A stretch of DNA of 64,000 nt, taken from contig NC_091046.1 of assembly GCF_963966145.1 (NCBI RefSeq), positions 14,446,001 through 14,510,000 on the forward strand, given 5' to 3'. Shown piece after piece: positions 1 through 12,149 of this stretch. Within the stretch, counting starts at the first letter, position 1. Every line of letters begins with the position of its first letter. The notes under the pieces were generated by a model. It searched no databases, had not been told where the DNA came from, and was given only the letters and a program-made list of their open reading frames with translations. The position numbers were made by a program, and so were the translations under genes. Origin of the DNA: Tenebrio molitor. Its lineage: Eukaryota; Arthropoda; Insecta; Coleoptera; Tenebrionidae.

Positions 1-1380
1 TTTCACTATTACTGACCGGTTGAACTGTACGCGTGTAATCACTCACTTTCCAATAATAAATAAAATAATAATTTGAGGTTAAAAAAAAATATAATTTTGG
101 TCGCATTTCATAATTCTGTTATCCGTTATTGCTTGCTAAGAAGAAGTGCATTAGCATTAGGAATTAGCATTAAGAATATATTAATATTCCTTTGGTTTTG
201 ATTAGAAGGAAATAGAAGAAGAGAAAAATATTCAAACGATACCGTCTTTATCTTGCCTTAATATCATTTGTGTTACTTACTTACTTTAGCAGTTAGCAGA
301 GTTACATGTTGTTAGATTGTTTAGAAGAAATGCAGTGAATTTTAAAGTGCGTCTGTATTCTCAGAGCATCATTAATAGATGTCTCTTAATGCATTTTAGT
401 GGCAAGATATTTGAAAACTACTTAACTACAAATTGTGACATAAATGTGATGCCCTACTTAAAGTAATTAATAAAATTCAAGTAGGTGGAGATTCTACATT
501 CCCACAACTTACAGTTTATGTAATCGAGATAGCTGGCTGTGAACGAGCATCACACACCAAAGATCAATTTTGAACACATGATAAATTACCTAATTAAATA
601 TTAAAATAAAAAATAATAAACCATCTTCAATATGAAGGAAATAAAATACGTACCTTCCGTTACTTTTTTAACCCTGTGTTACCCGGGTGCATTGCCAATT
701 ACACGAACACACGGGTTGGGTCTGAGAGACCTAAAATTTAATTATTGGTTTTTAAAAATTCAGTTGCTGTTACGTTGTACATTAGTGTGTTTGTTTCTCC
801 CATATATCGTCTAATTATTACAAATTTTAATTTATAAATATGCTTTGCATTTTTGGCATATAATATCTACTAAAGTCTAAACTTTAAAGTTTACTTTTTA
901 ACGTTGAACGGCCATCTTGCTATTTTTGATTTTGACATCTGTCATCATGCACACGGACGACTCGTGTTACACCACAGCGGCACCGGTTAAATATTGGGTA
1001 ATTATTTCGTTATTTCACTTTTTTAGAGGCTTTTTTAATAGGGATAACTTAATTATTAAATATTTCATGTAATTATTGATAAATAAATCGTGAGAAATGC
1101 TTCAAATGACTTTACGTTTGACTCGGTCGAGCGCTTCAACTCCTAAGATTTGAAGTGGTTCAAGTCCGGTTACAAAAAAAAGCCACTTCAACCGATTCTG
1201 TAGAGATACATAAAAGCGCGATTTTCGACCGCTTAAAGTAATGCACATTTTTGCATTACTTATTGGTCTGATATCTTCAATATTTTAATTGAAAACTATG
1301 ACAAAAATAATAATCGTTACTGCCTCCGCTGCACTATCTCTATTAAATTTAGTAATAAAACTTCTTCTTCTTCTGTTCTT
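1..1380. other. AT-rich non-coding stretch
   Basis: No convincing exon, RNA gene or bounded transposon was found. It consists of AT-rich sequence with short homopolymer runs and a few short, low-quality reading frames. A short G/C-richer patch near 1100-1210 carries small self-complementary words around CTTCAA/TTGAAG, but no element ends could be fixed. Confidence 0.5.
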
Positions 1381-1845
1381 TCATTTTCGGACTTTGTCCT
1401 GAATATTATCTAACAACTTTTCATCTTTTGCCATCTTTTCCTTGGAAGATCCACTTCTTTTAATATTGAGTTTGTTATCTCCTGCCTTCATAACCAGCCT
1501 TGTTTCATCCATTCTGGACATACTCGTATGTTCATTCCAAAATCTTCTTTCCGCTATCCATACCATATTTACATCTGTTACGTTGCAAGTTTCCCATTAT
1601 TCTTTTTACTATGTTAATTTCGATTTTTTTGTCTTTTTCTATGTGTCGTTGATGCATCTAACTTGGTTTCTGTCACATAGAATGCTATAGGACTTATTGT
1701 GCCTTGATAGATTCTTGCTTTCGCTTCCTGGGTATAAGTTCGGATAGAATATGAGATATCTTCCATATCAGATTGTTCATACATCCAGCAATTCTAGTTG
1801 CCTCTGTCAGTTGGTGTTCTATTTCTTCGTAGCTCTCGTTTCACT
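1381..1845 (-). pseudogene. Degenerate 3' end of a LINE reverse-transcriptase ORF
   Basis: Read on the minus strand, short peptide blocks appear in the order expected for the C-terminal part of non-LTR retrotransposon polymerases. First comes a block resembling RIAGCMNNLIWKI. Next is a degenerate match to the 'Y-K-T-L-I-P-V-L-Y-G-S-E-T-W' segment (here IYQGTISPIAFYVTETK). Last is a block containing SRMDETRLV followed by a basic tail, which corresponds to the usual 'GHV-RM-RL-K' region. The blocks lie in different frames with stops between them, so the copy is dead. Only the end of the ORF is present; the catalytic palm motif (YxDD) is not visible. LINEs are typically 5' truncated, which fits. 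The assignment to a particular clade is not possible by eye; RTE- or Jockey-like endonuclease/RT proteins share this C-terminal pattern. Confidence 0.6.
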
Positions 1846-2017
1846 CGCGTTTTAAACTGGCCCACTCATGCCGTAAACAGCCCAATTTACATACGAACGA
1901 GTTGAATACGACGTTTTTTTGTTCGACGAGCCTCCTTAAAGGCTCCGAATCACTTTAAATCTTTAAAATTAGCTGGACGTTTCGTTCTGACAAGTTGTGA
2001 CATTTATCAAAATCAAA
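1835..2017 (-). repeat. Hairpin repeat family P, truncated copy 1
   Basis: This matches the copies at 31965-32233 and 50554-50793. Read on the minus strand it starts with the conserved flank (TTTTGATAAATGTCACAACT), continues through GTCGAACAAAAAAACG and enters one stem arm ending near the GTAAATTGGGC word. It then stops within the loop segment TTTCACTCGCG. The second stem arm is missing. The loop lies in the opposite orientation to copy 2 relative to the flank. It lies between the LINE remnant and the long-inverted-repeat element starting at 2059. Confidence 0.8.
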
Positions 2018-2058
2018 ACAATTTCCAATGTGGTGCGAACTTTTTGGTAATTACTGTA

Positions 2059-3267
2059 CAGTATGAACATAAACAAAACAAAATTCATAGTAGCGTTATG
2101 TGATGTTTTTTGGAAAATAGCTCGGACAGGTTTTTGCGCAATAACGTCATCACCAATTTTTTTAAATGGCAACCCCCACATTTTTCATGTCTTTCTGATA
2201 GACCTTCCTACTACCTAAACGATGAATGAAAAAAATTGGTACCTTACATAAAAAAAATTTTTTTGAGAAAATGGCAAATTTTATTTTGAAAAATTAATAT
2301 AATTTTTAATGCAAAAATTTTAATTGACCTCAAACAAATACAAACAACCATCTAAGGTTAACAATAAAGTTTAACGCAAATGTTGAAATTATTCCCTGTC
2401 AACCATTTGGCACTTACCGACACTTTGTACACTGCGCTCAATAATTCATGGCTTTTCGTTCCATTTTAGGGCGAATTCGCTGCAGTAAATCTTCTAAATT
2501 GTTTGGTCGATTAAAATAAACCTTCTGTTTTAAATAGTATACAAAAAAAAATTACATTAAATTTTTGAAATAAAAATTGCCATTTTCTCAAAATAGTTTT
2601 TATATTAAGTGCGCGAAGAGAGTGTTTTTTGTGCATGAAAAGGTCTTTTACGCCGAGACGAAGGTCGAGTTGAATGCACAAAAACATCTTCGCGCACGAA
2701 ATATAGACAATATTTTTTCTATAATTGATTCAAAAAATTGAAATTAAAAATTCAAATTTTTGAAGGAACTCTGAAGTTTCAATGCAGTGACCATGTTGCT
2801 AGGTAACTAATAAAAAACAGTGCGTGAAATGAAAAACAGAAATAGTCGTGTGCGTGAAATTGCATTTCACACACTGTTTTGTATGGTTTTGTATGGATTC
2901 GATCTTACTAACAATGCAAAAAAAAATACACGTCAGAAAATGACCCACTTCAGGCACAGATAACTATGCGTGAATTTAATTTTTTGAATCAATTATAGAA
3001 AAAAATTGTTATGTAAGGTACCAGTTTTTTTTTCATTCGTCGTTTAGGTAGTAGAAGGGTCTATCCAAAAAAGGAGAAAAAAGTGGGGGTTGTCATTTAA
3101 AAAAATTGGTGATGACTTAATTGCGCAAAAAGCAGTGACGTCATTTAAACAAGTTGCACGTCACAGGATGGCATTTTTCAAAATAAAATCTACCTGTCCG
3201 GGTGATTTTCTTAAAAACATCACATTACGTTATTGTGAATTTTGTTTCAAACTTTATGTTCCCACTG
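2059..3267. mobile_element. Long-TIR non-autonomous DNA element A (TA target site)
   Basis: The ends are inverted repeats: left CAGTATGAACATAAA, right TTTATGTTCCCACTG, each next to a TA dinucleotide (2057-2058 and 3268-3269). The inverted arms continue inward for roughly 250 bp, sharing the GGTACC, TTTAGGTAGTAG and GGGGGTTGNCATTTAAA words in mirrored order. The right arm is interrupted by about 400 bp (roughly 2606-3003). TA duplication and CAGT ends point to the Tc1/mariner superfamily. No transposase can be read, so this is a MITE or foldback-type element. Its subterminal motifs resemble those of the neighbouring element B, so the two are probably related families. Confidence 0.85.
2606..3003. 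mobile_element. Insertion inside the right arm of element A, with two internal hairpins
   Basis: This stretch breaks the right arm of element A. The left arm has no counterpart to it, and the arm match resumes at about 3003. It holds two hairpins. One pairs GTGCGCGAAG with CTTCGCGCAC (about 2610-2698) around a GC-rich loop containing CGCCGAGACGAAGGTCGAG. The other pairs CAGTGCGTGAAATG with CATTTCACACACTG (about 2819-2877). A mirrored word TATAATTGATTCAAAAAATT / AATTTTTTGAATCAATTATA lies near 2720 and 2978. No coding region is visible. Exact insertion ends are uncertain. Confidence 0.55.
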
Positions 3268-3269
3268 TA

Positions 3270-4174
3270 CAGTGAGCGGCAAAAGTATGGAATAAATTTC
3301 TTAAAAATTAAACAAAATATTTTTCAAAAAAATCTTTGGACAGGTCAATTTTAGTTTATAAAAATACATATTTTAATACAAAATTAAATTCCAAACAGTC
3401 ATTTGTTTTCGAGTTATGACGTCATCGATAGTTTTTTTAAATGGAAACCCCCTATTTTTTTTCTTGATTCTGATACCCCTTTTAATTGTCTAAACGCCAG
3501 TATAAAAATTTTGTTACCATACATAAGGAAATTTTTGAGAAAAAAAAAATAAAGTTGGAAAAAATAAATTTTATAACGAACAAAAACAAGTCAAAAACTG
3601 TGTTAGTCAGTACTTAAAATTATGGAATTAAATGTTTGAATTGCCATCCCCCAGCTTGTAGACAATAAGCAAGTTTATGAAGAAATTCCCCCTGTTTTAG
3701 TTATATCCCAGCACCCAATCAAAATTAAAATTTCTATACGTTGTGTTTTTGTTAAATGAGTCATTTTCGAAAACGTTTTGTAAAACAAATAACACATACG
3801 GATGAAATTGACAGTAACATTTGACTGTTTGATTTACCTACTTGATTTTTTGACTTGTTTTTGTTCGTTATAAAATTTATTTTTTCCAAATTTATAATTT
3901 TTTTTCTCAAAAATTTCCTTATGTAAGATAACAAAATTTTTATACTGTCATTTAGACAACAAAAGGGGCTATCAGAATCAAGAAAAAAATAGGGGGGTTC
4001 CATTTAAAAAAAGTATCGATGACGTCATCACTCGAAAACAAATGACTGCTTGGAATTTTCTTTGGTACTAAAACATGTACTTTTATAAACTAAAATTGAC
4101 CTGTCCAAAGATTTTTTTGAAAAAAATTTTGTTTAATTTTTAAGGAATTTATTCCATACTTTTGCCGCTCACTG
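3270..4174. mobile_element. Long-TIR non-autonomous Tc1/mariner-like element B
   Basis: The ends are CAGTGAGCGGCAAAAGTATG on the left and its complement at 4155-4174 on the right, flanked by TA at 3268-3269 and 4175-4176. The inverted arms run about 330 bp on each side (to about 3600, and from about 3842), leaving a short unique centre near 3600-3840. Such ends (CAGTG with GCAAAAGTATGGAAT) are typical of Tc1/mariner elements. There is no transposase ORF. The left TA is shared with element A. Confidence 0.9.
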
Positions 4175-4176
4175 TA

Positions 4177-6890
4177 TATTTGAAATATAATTGAATAAAG
4201 ACAACACAGCTGTTATACGAATATTATTTTATTATTTATGTATTTTTATTAATTAAATGTAAATAATCTAAAAACAATTTTTAATTATTTTGTATAGCTT
4301 CAAATTTCTATCAAAGTTCAAAAACTAATTATATTATGTACCTCATTTACATAAGTTATTCAATATTGAATGCATCTTGAGTCATATGTAATATATATGA
4401 CCAATTAGCAGATGATCGGTTTAGAAGTTATTATGATGATTAAATTTATGTCCCGGTTCGGTATAGGTTGCTCGCTAACTTTACACTTCGTAATTTATAT
4501 TCATATATAAAATAATTTAGGAAAGAGCCACGGAAAAGCTAAGATGAGTGAAAGTGTGACGGGCAATCGTTGGGAACGAACCTCTATAAAAAGTTCAGTG
4601 CCCTGTGTAACTCAACACAACACTTAAAAACGACTGTTAACCAATTTCCATTTAGATATTATCTTTATTTTTCCAGCATCAGCATAAACAAATTCATGTA
4701 CCCTCATGATTGTTTAACAAATTCATTTATTTTGAATCAACACATAAAATTTTATAGGGCTTCTGTTACTCCTACTCACACTTTACACGAAATAATACGA
4801 ATTAGTAAAGCCAAAACCTAAAAATTTGACTGAAATAATTAATTTTTCGTTTTAATCTTATTGGTTCGAAATTTTTAGGACCAACACATTACATATTTAA
4901 CACACGTTTATTGAAAAACCTTTTAAATTTATGGTAATTCAATCGCACTTGGACAAACTTCCTGACAAAATTTTAGGAGGTTTGCTTTTGCAGACTTGCA
5001 TTGCAGTAATCACTAGGATTGTTTTTTTTTTTGTTGTTAATTGAGTAATAATTTATTCGAAATGTAAATATTATACTACAACATACAAATTGAATACTAC
5101 ATGTGTTACGACATTAAATCATTAAAATTTTATTTTACAAATTTCACCATGTTAGTTCTTAATTGCTCTTCCATTTTAGCTCACTTACATTACAGCCAAA
5201 TAATTTATTGTTAACAGTATCTACTCTAAATATCTTTTAAACTGTTTGTTGAATGTTAAATCAAATAAATTATTTTATTAGATAAAGCTATAAGATTTTA
5301 ACGAGTTGTTTAGGTAATAACTACCAATTTAAATACCAACTATAAAAAGCAAACACCATTTTTCGCAAATTTTTAAAATACAAACGTTGAACCATTCTAC
5401 TGAATGTTTATAAAACTTTGCTGTTCTGGTGTTTTATTAACACAAGCTTAAACTCAGTGTTTATACGTTTTACATTTAAAAAATCAAACATAAGTACAAG
5501 CTACTGAACGGTTTAAATTTTATGCTAATAATGTAAATATGTCACCAAGATAACAGAATTTGATAAATTTTGTATTTGCAGTGGAGTTCCACTGTTGAAC
5601 TAATTTTGTTGTCTGGCTAAAGGGTAAGTTTTACAAACCAATTTAGAACCACAGATCATCACAAATCAACATCATTGAAGATTATTTTCCAAGGGTGAAT
5701 GAAAAAAAGAAATCAATTAAGTTGACGATCTTTTTCATCAACAACCACAAAATCACACAAAAATTTGCGATGGGAGAATTAGAGTTTTCTGTCTAAACGC
5801 CATTACGTACTTAACTATACTTACATGTTATGTTTTCTAAACTTATTTTGCAGAAACTCTTCAATCCATTTTTGTATAATGTTATAGTAATATTCGAGTG
5901 TTTAGTCACTGCACTGATACATTTTTTCCATTAGGTATACATAGTATGTATTTAGAGAACACATTTTCATTTTATTCATTATGTTCAGGTTTCTTGAGAA
6001 AAGAAAAAGTCACTCACTAAGATACCAATAAGAAAACAAATGGAACATAATTAATCCGTTGAAAATAATAAATTAATAAGAAACAAATATTTACATAATA
6101 TTCGATCTCCCATAAAGCTCATGCTGTTCCCGTTACAAGAATATCTGGTCAAAATATTTTAAGAACTACCAGAAGCTCAGTATTAAATTTATGAGGACGA
6201 GTAGCACTTCATTACATCATTTCTGTGCGTTAAATAAGACGACTAGAGTTTTATTTTATTTTATAGGTACCTAACTCAACGCATATTTCAACATAAAGAA
6301 ACTTTATAAATACGAATAACGGTTTTGCAGCAGGCTCTTTATTTTTCCATTTTTTTTTAATCTGCGTACCTCGATCACCCGTTTTTACAACACATTCAGT
6401 ATTCAATTAAAAGCGAAAGAATAACAAACATTTAAAAAAAATACTTTTTGATTTCAGTTGTTTATACATATTGTCCCAGATTCCGATACCTTCGATTTAT
6501 TGGAAGCCAAAGATGAAAGCTTTTGGATTTAATGTCTTTTAATGTTCGTTATCAAGGACAATTCGTGCAGTTTCCAGCGAGTAGTTTATGGTTGTGTGAC
6601 CCATCATAACACAGTTAAACAAGGGCGCATCTGATTGTGAGACAAACATTCCAACACATAGAAAAAAGCGAAAAATGGAACCGCGCTAAAGGACGCTTAA
6701 GCTAAAATAATTATTAGCATTAATCAAACCATCGAAAAACCTTTCACAGTCTGCAATAAAAACAAAATTGAACTGGCATATTTCTGTATCCCTTGAACTA
6801 GATTCGTATTAGAATGTGAACGTTCCTTTCTATTGATTTAATGCAAACAACGAACAGTCTAACAGTCCGGCACTAACCTCAGAAAATGTG
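4177..6890. other. AT-rich non-coding stretch
   Basis: This is long AT-rich sequence. I read no exon with splice sites and supportable protein similarity, no RNA gene and no bounded repeat. A reading frame at 4570-4821 has no recognisable motif and is probably chance. Confidence 0.5.
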
Positions 6891-9330
6891 TTTGACGTAA
6901 GACTGTGACGCTACTTGCGAATTATACCCTTCGTGAAGCCGCGGTAAATTACTGCGCGGAGCGCTGCGCTGCAAGTTGCGTGCCAATAGGCGCTGCTGGA
7001 ACAGTCGAGGATCGATGATAATCCTTCATGAATTTTACGTGCTGGTGCTGGCCGCGTTTTACTACCCAGTAACAGTTGTAAAAGTGACAGCGTGTGGAGC
7101 GTTCCTTATCCCTCCGAATTGGATCTGTGATTGCCCCTTTCTGTGACCAGTTCTTAGTGATGTTTAATTTTTTTGAGTTTCATGAAATTTCTGATTCTTA
7201 CATCCGACAAACGCGCATTTCCGCCGTACCATTGCACGGACTGAAGGTAATTTTGCCGCTTCCTTTTTTTTTGTTCCGCACTTTGCACCAGCGCATTTGA
7301 ACGAAAGCTACAAAAGTGACGCCTATTTCAAATAAATCGTTTCTTTTGCATTTTCTTAGATCTACCGTTGCGATGCGTATTGTTGCCCGCAAGATCTAGT
7401 ACGTACTCCAAAAACTGGAAACTTACCCTGGCACGAGTTATGATTTTGTACTCTCCCATTATTTACGGTTCAACGAGAGTCGAAGATTGAAGTAAGACAA
7501 TCAACCTTCGAGATTACCTTGTTACTTTCATTGTTCCACCTTCGATCAAACTAACGAACAGCTCGAACTGTGGATTATCGCCTATCAAGTAAGCCAAGGC
7601 CGAGAGCTTGGCACGTGTATGCGCCTGGTGACCTAGATTTAACAGGCGATTCCATACGAGGACACCCGAACTGGGCTGATCAATACTTGAAAGCGAGCGT
7701 ACTCTCCTCCAATGAACATCTTTTGTTCCATTTTAGTCCCATGGTAGTCGTGAAAGTTTTTATTTATTTAATAGTATAATTGTATTTCCACCACTAGTGA
7801 AAGTCTCGTTTAAACAGAAAAACGCGAACCAGTGATTCAGGCCCAGAAACTGAAATTTTAACAAGAATCTTTATTCTGCGGAAGATTTTTCTTCATATTA
7901 CGGTCCACTTTATGGGCTAATCTGGATGGGGGCAGAAAGCCCCAAGCCTTTGTGGTCGGTATCAGTTCTCCGCATTCCGACACAAATTGCATTGCGCAAT
8001 ACTGCAGCACAAAGTACACGTGTGTCGAGGTCATCGAACTGCCACGTGTGTCGGTGGGAGAGAGACGGAGCAGTTCACTAACCCACTCTTTCCCTGCGGT
8101 TTGAAAAAGCGAGGGGAAACTTTCTCATATCCTAGGAAGTGGTAGCGTGGTGCGCATTGCGTCACAGTCTAATAGTACGCGCGAGCGGGGTGGGGGACAC
8201 CGTCAGACCAATGCGATAGCGAAAGCCGTAGCCCCACTCTTCGCGGAGCTCTAGTGTGGTGTGTAAAAACCCCGCGCTTCTTAATCTTGCAGAAACCGTT
8301 GTTGTGTGTGCTTCGGTTTTCGAAACGGTCGCGAAATTGTGCCACCTCTGCCTCATACTTTTCAAGTGTTACTTAGTTGCAAAAAACGGAAGATGTGGAG
8401 ATTGGATAAGAGGTTAGACGGCGAGTATTTTGTAAATCGACCTACTTTGCGAACTTCCGCATTGCGAATCGCGCCGCCATTTTGTAGTTTTCCGCAGCTG
8501 ACATAACCAACAAGTTTTCGTCACCACACTATTTTTTCTGAATATTTTTTTTTTGTGTTTCGACAACAGTGCCGATCGCTTCCAACATGATTAACTGGAA
8601 TTCGAACGGAAGTCTTGTACTTCGTGATGTGATTAATTAAATGACGTCACCGGTTTAGTTGGTGTTTATTGGTTCAGAATGTTTGTACTTGTTACGTTGC
8701 CGTTTAAAATAAACCGAATCCGAAGAAGACACCAATGGGTGAACAGGGGAGCGGATTGGACTTACTTTTTTTAAAACAGTCAGTCTTTTTCTCTCTCCTA
8801 TTAATCCATTAGAATTTCATCCGCAAGAAGACGTGACTGTGTTATAGCTAATTTATTTTTAGTACGACCGGGTTGCCATTAATTTTTTTTTACGCTCTGC
8901 CGGTACGGTCGTTCGAAGTTGTTACGTAACGAAAAACGAGCAATGTGATCGCAGTCTACGTCGTCTTGGAGTTACATTTCTGGAATGGCGGAACTGGGTG
9001 ACATGGCGCGTCGGGGGTTGGACTAGTCACGTTCCCCTCTGTTCGGGTCGGCCCCTCGTCGACCTTGACCAAGACGCCCCGACTGAGGGTTCCTTTGTGA
9101 CGGCGCGACCCCAGACAAAACTTGCAATTTGGGGCTTGTTTGTTGAATTTTTGCAGCATTTGCATGACAATGGCGCATTTCAAGCCCGGCATTATCTGCG
9201 GATTTGGAAATAGAAGTGGTCAACCGCCGTTTACGCGAGTTACCAACATTGCTAAAAAAATTTAATTTGTCAGTTCCGTCTCGGCTGATGTTTTCACAGT
9301 GGATCATACATCCCAAGGTTGAATTTCTGC
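6890..9330. promoter_or_regulatory. GC/CpG-enriched segment, candidate host promoter or 5' non-coding exon region
   Basis: Base composition changes clearly here. Runs such as GCGCGGAGCGCTGCGCTGC (about 6954-6973), CGCGCGAGCGGGGTGGGGG (about 8178-8196) and the GC-rich block at 8990-9110 contrast with the AT-rich surroundings. Several short reading frames occur, but none has recognisable domains or a convincing start and stop. Donor-like sites (for example CAAGTAAGC near 7587) are present. In insects such islands often mark promoters and first exons of developmentally regulated genes with long introns. That interpretation is inference; I cannot name a gene or choose a strand. Confidence 0.35.
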
Positions 9331-11190
9331 TAGAATAGCATGTTCTCTAGCATGCCACGTAGTTACTTCGTGCTCATTTTAGGCTCCCTATAATGTTCGT
9401 GGCCCGGTTGGACCAATGAGGGCCAAGTATTCGGCGCTTGGCACTCCCAAACTCAGTCCAAACTTTTCCATGGCAACAGACTTGTTACGCACCGCAGCCT
9501 GCTGCGAATTTTACTTCCTGCTTTAGTCAGATAAGAACGCGAAAACCGTTAGGCGACATTTTTGGCGGTTAAAATTTATTATGACACCTTTGAATTATTC
9601 GCACAATGCTGCTCTCATCTTTGAGCGCACAATTTTTCTTGTGAGATTTCATTGGCGCACATTTCGAAGCGCTCTAGGCAGGCACACATTCAATGGATAC
9701 ATATTTTTTTTACAATAAATACGAACTTCGTAGTTATATCCATAAAATCATCACTTGTGCATCCCGAGTTTGTGTTATATATTTACCTAACCTAGTTGGC
9801 CACGTTCAACGCAGTATTTTCAGCAATTGGAAAACGGACTGTATTTGCCGCATCGAAGAAGACTGCGTTTAATAAATTAACAATTGCAGATCCTATCTGT
9901 GTGCCAGGTTGTCTTGATAAGAAACCGCAACATCATTTCTGTTTACGGTGAAATTTCAACACTGCAAATGCCCGTTAGCTGCAATTTTGTCTTGATATTT
10001 TACCGTTCGTGAAGTATCAGCACATTCTTTGTTTCGTTACGGTATGACTGCATTCCTTGTTTCATTCCATCTTTATTAAAACGAACTTGAAGCAAAAAAT
10101 ATTTAACGTTTTTTTATTACTGATCTACTCATTAGTTATGATCTTAATTAAAAGAATTGGGCCGCCAGAATTAAAGATTTAATTAATTGCTTTAAGTTTT
10201 AACCTGCTACGTGGAAATTGAATTTTTTGAGAATAGGTAAGTATTTTGCGTAAGTTATCTACGTGTATCTCTACACAACTACTGTTTATAACTTATTAAC
10301 TTCCAATTTTAGCTCTAGATGTAAACGTGTCGGAAAAGGAAATAATCATACTTTACGTATCTCACTGATATCTTCAGTTACCGGTTGTATTTTGTAATAT
10401 TTTATGAAACATGATGTTAAAAGTTATTAAAAAAAATACAATGATACGTATAATTAGTGATTGAAATTTATTAATTCATTGTCAAAGGTTTGGTTGTAAA
10501 AATAAAATAAATACACATATTTTATTTAAAGCCTCAATTATGTTGCGAAAGTTATATATTTTTAGACGACAAACATTTTCGTCTTTTCTAATTAAAAAAA
10601 ATGGTAAGTAACGATTAGATTTTATTGCATTTCAAAAGTAAAAAAATCAATAGCAAACAATGAATATATCGAATAATCTCTTATTTATTTATTGTCCTAC
10701 CTAACCAATTAAGAACGCTTCGCACAATAAAAGAAACAAACAAATTTAACAATAACTGTATGTAGATATGTATTATTTTACAAGAGAAAAATTTTAATAC
10801 AAACCGAGAATATTTAACAAAATAATTAAAGTATGTACCGATATATTTTTTTTCAATGTACCTAACTAAGATCCATGCAGAATAAATTTAACAAACTTTG
10901 TTATTTTGAACTCTTTCCTAGATGATTAATAATTTTAATATGTAAAATAAATTGTACTTAAAAGAAAAAGATCAATTGCGTTCATTAAACACATACATAT
11001 TTTATGTGCTACAGTCTCACATTTAACTTACAAATATGACACTCCCAAGAATAAGTAAGTTTTAATGATGTTCTCTCTATGATATCATTGAATGCGTAAT
11101 CATTCTTAGAAAATGGATAAAATCGAAACATTAAATCATTTTTAAATATATGTACTATACTTTTAGACTTTTTAATCTTTCCTAGTGATA
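9331..11190. other. AT-rich non-coding stretch
   Basis: There is no supportable gene, RNA or bounded mobile element. Composition falls back to AT-rich after about 9.5 kb. Confidence 0.45.
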
Positions 11191-11194
11191 TCAT

Positions 11195-11525
11195 ATACTG
11201 TCCGCCCCCAGCTTCCTCCAATTAAAAATTTTAAACGACATCCTATATTTTTAATGACGGGTAATATCTCAAAAAGTTTTCTTTGTGACCTGTCACTTTT
11301 TTACATACTGTATACAAAAAAGATGCCTTCTTTCATAATCATTCATTAAAAATGTAGTGTCATTTAAAATTTCGAAGTGGGGGTGGTTGGGGGCGGCCAG
11401 AGTATTGATGTAACGTGACAGATATACTAAGTGACGTCCCCGTACGTGCTGACTCATCCTAAAATTTCAAATTTGTAATGTTAAATACCCCAAAAATAAA
11501 CTCATCCAAACTTTTTGCGCGGATC
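11195..11525. repeat. Palindromic repeat family F, copy 1
   Basis: Two inverted arms are recognisable: 11199-11262 (CCGCCCCCAGCTTCC... to the TTTTTAATGAC word) and 11344-11399 (CATTAAAAATGTAGTGTCAT through GGTTGGGGGCGGCC). They are followed by an outer module containing GACTCATCCTAAAATTTCAA and AATAAACTCATCC. The same modules occur as inverted pairs at 18.14-19.05 kb and 39.1-39.87 kb. No coding sequence is visible. Outer ends are not fixed for this copy. Confidence 0.6.
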
Positions 11526-11996
11526 CCCGTTATAAGTAGGTACCTATACATACATATTATTTAGTCAACTTAAATGCACTGATCAAGCGAAAAATAGCGT
11601 TCAAAAGCCTGTTGTAAGTTTAACAGTTCTAGTGCTTTATTAATTTTGTTAAAAGAACAGAAAATAATCCCAGTATAGGTACCTACTTACTATTTACCAA
11701 CAACAATAGACTAGATTTATATTTTAAAACTCTTGGAAAATAAAATACTGTCGGCAATCACAATATTATTTTATGAAGAATGAAAACAAATTTTCACTCA
11801 TATGAAAGAAATTAAAAAAAAATCGTATGTTAAGTTCGGTTCTTTTAAACTAGTATAAAGAGAGCCTAGCACAATACAAAATAAATACTTAATATAAGTA
11901 CAAATAATACAATACATATGAAATTATTTAAAAAAAAATAACGTTCCACTTCACCTAGAAATGAAGAATCTCACCTTGGTGAACAGCACCTACGTA
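11526..11996. other. AT-rich non-coding stretch
   Basis: Nothing supportable was read here apart from short A-runs. Confidence 0.4.
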
Positions 11997-12147
11997 TCGG
12001 GTGTTCATTTAAATTTCCGGTCAAAATGGTGTTGAAGAGTGGATTGTGAACGCACTGCGGATCACAAATCAGCTGTTTAAATCTTACGTTTTTACACAAC
12101 CGACTGTTCAACACCAACTTTGACCGAAAATTTAAATGGACACCCGA
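11997..12147. mobile_element. 151-bp MITE with TCGGGTGT ends
   Basis: The left end TCGGGTGTTCATTTAAATTT and the right end AAATTTAAATGGACACCCGA form an inverted repeat of about 40 bp with few mismatches, flanked by TA on both sides. The centre is short and non-coding. The superfamily is uncertain; TA duplication is compatible with Tc1/mariner. Confidence 0.85.
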
Positions 12148-12149
12148 TA

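Noticed and set aside
8998..9213. Coding exon in the GC-rich block
   Set aside because: Frames are open on both strands because of base composition. None has a convincing motif or conserved start.
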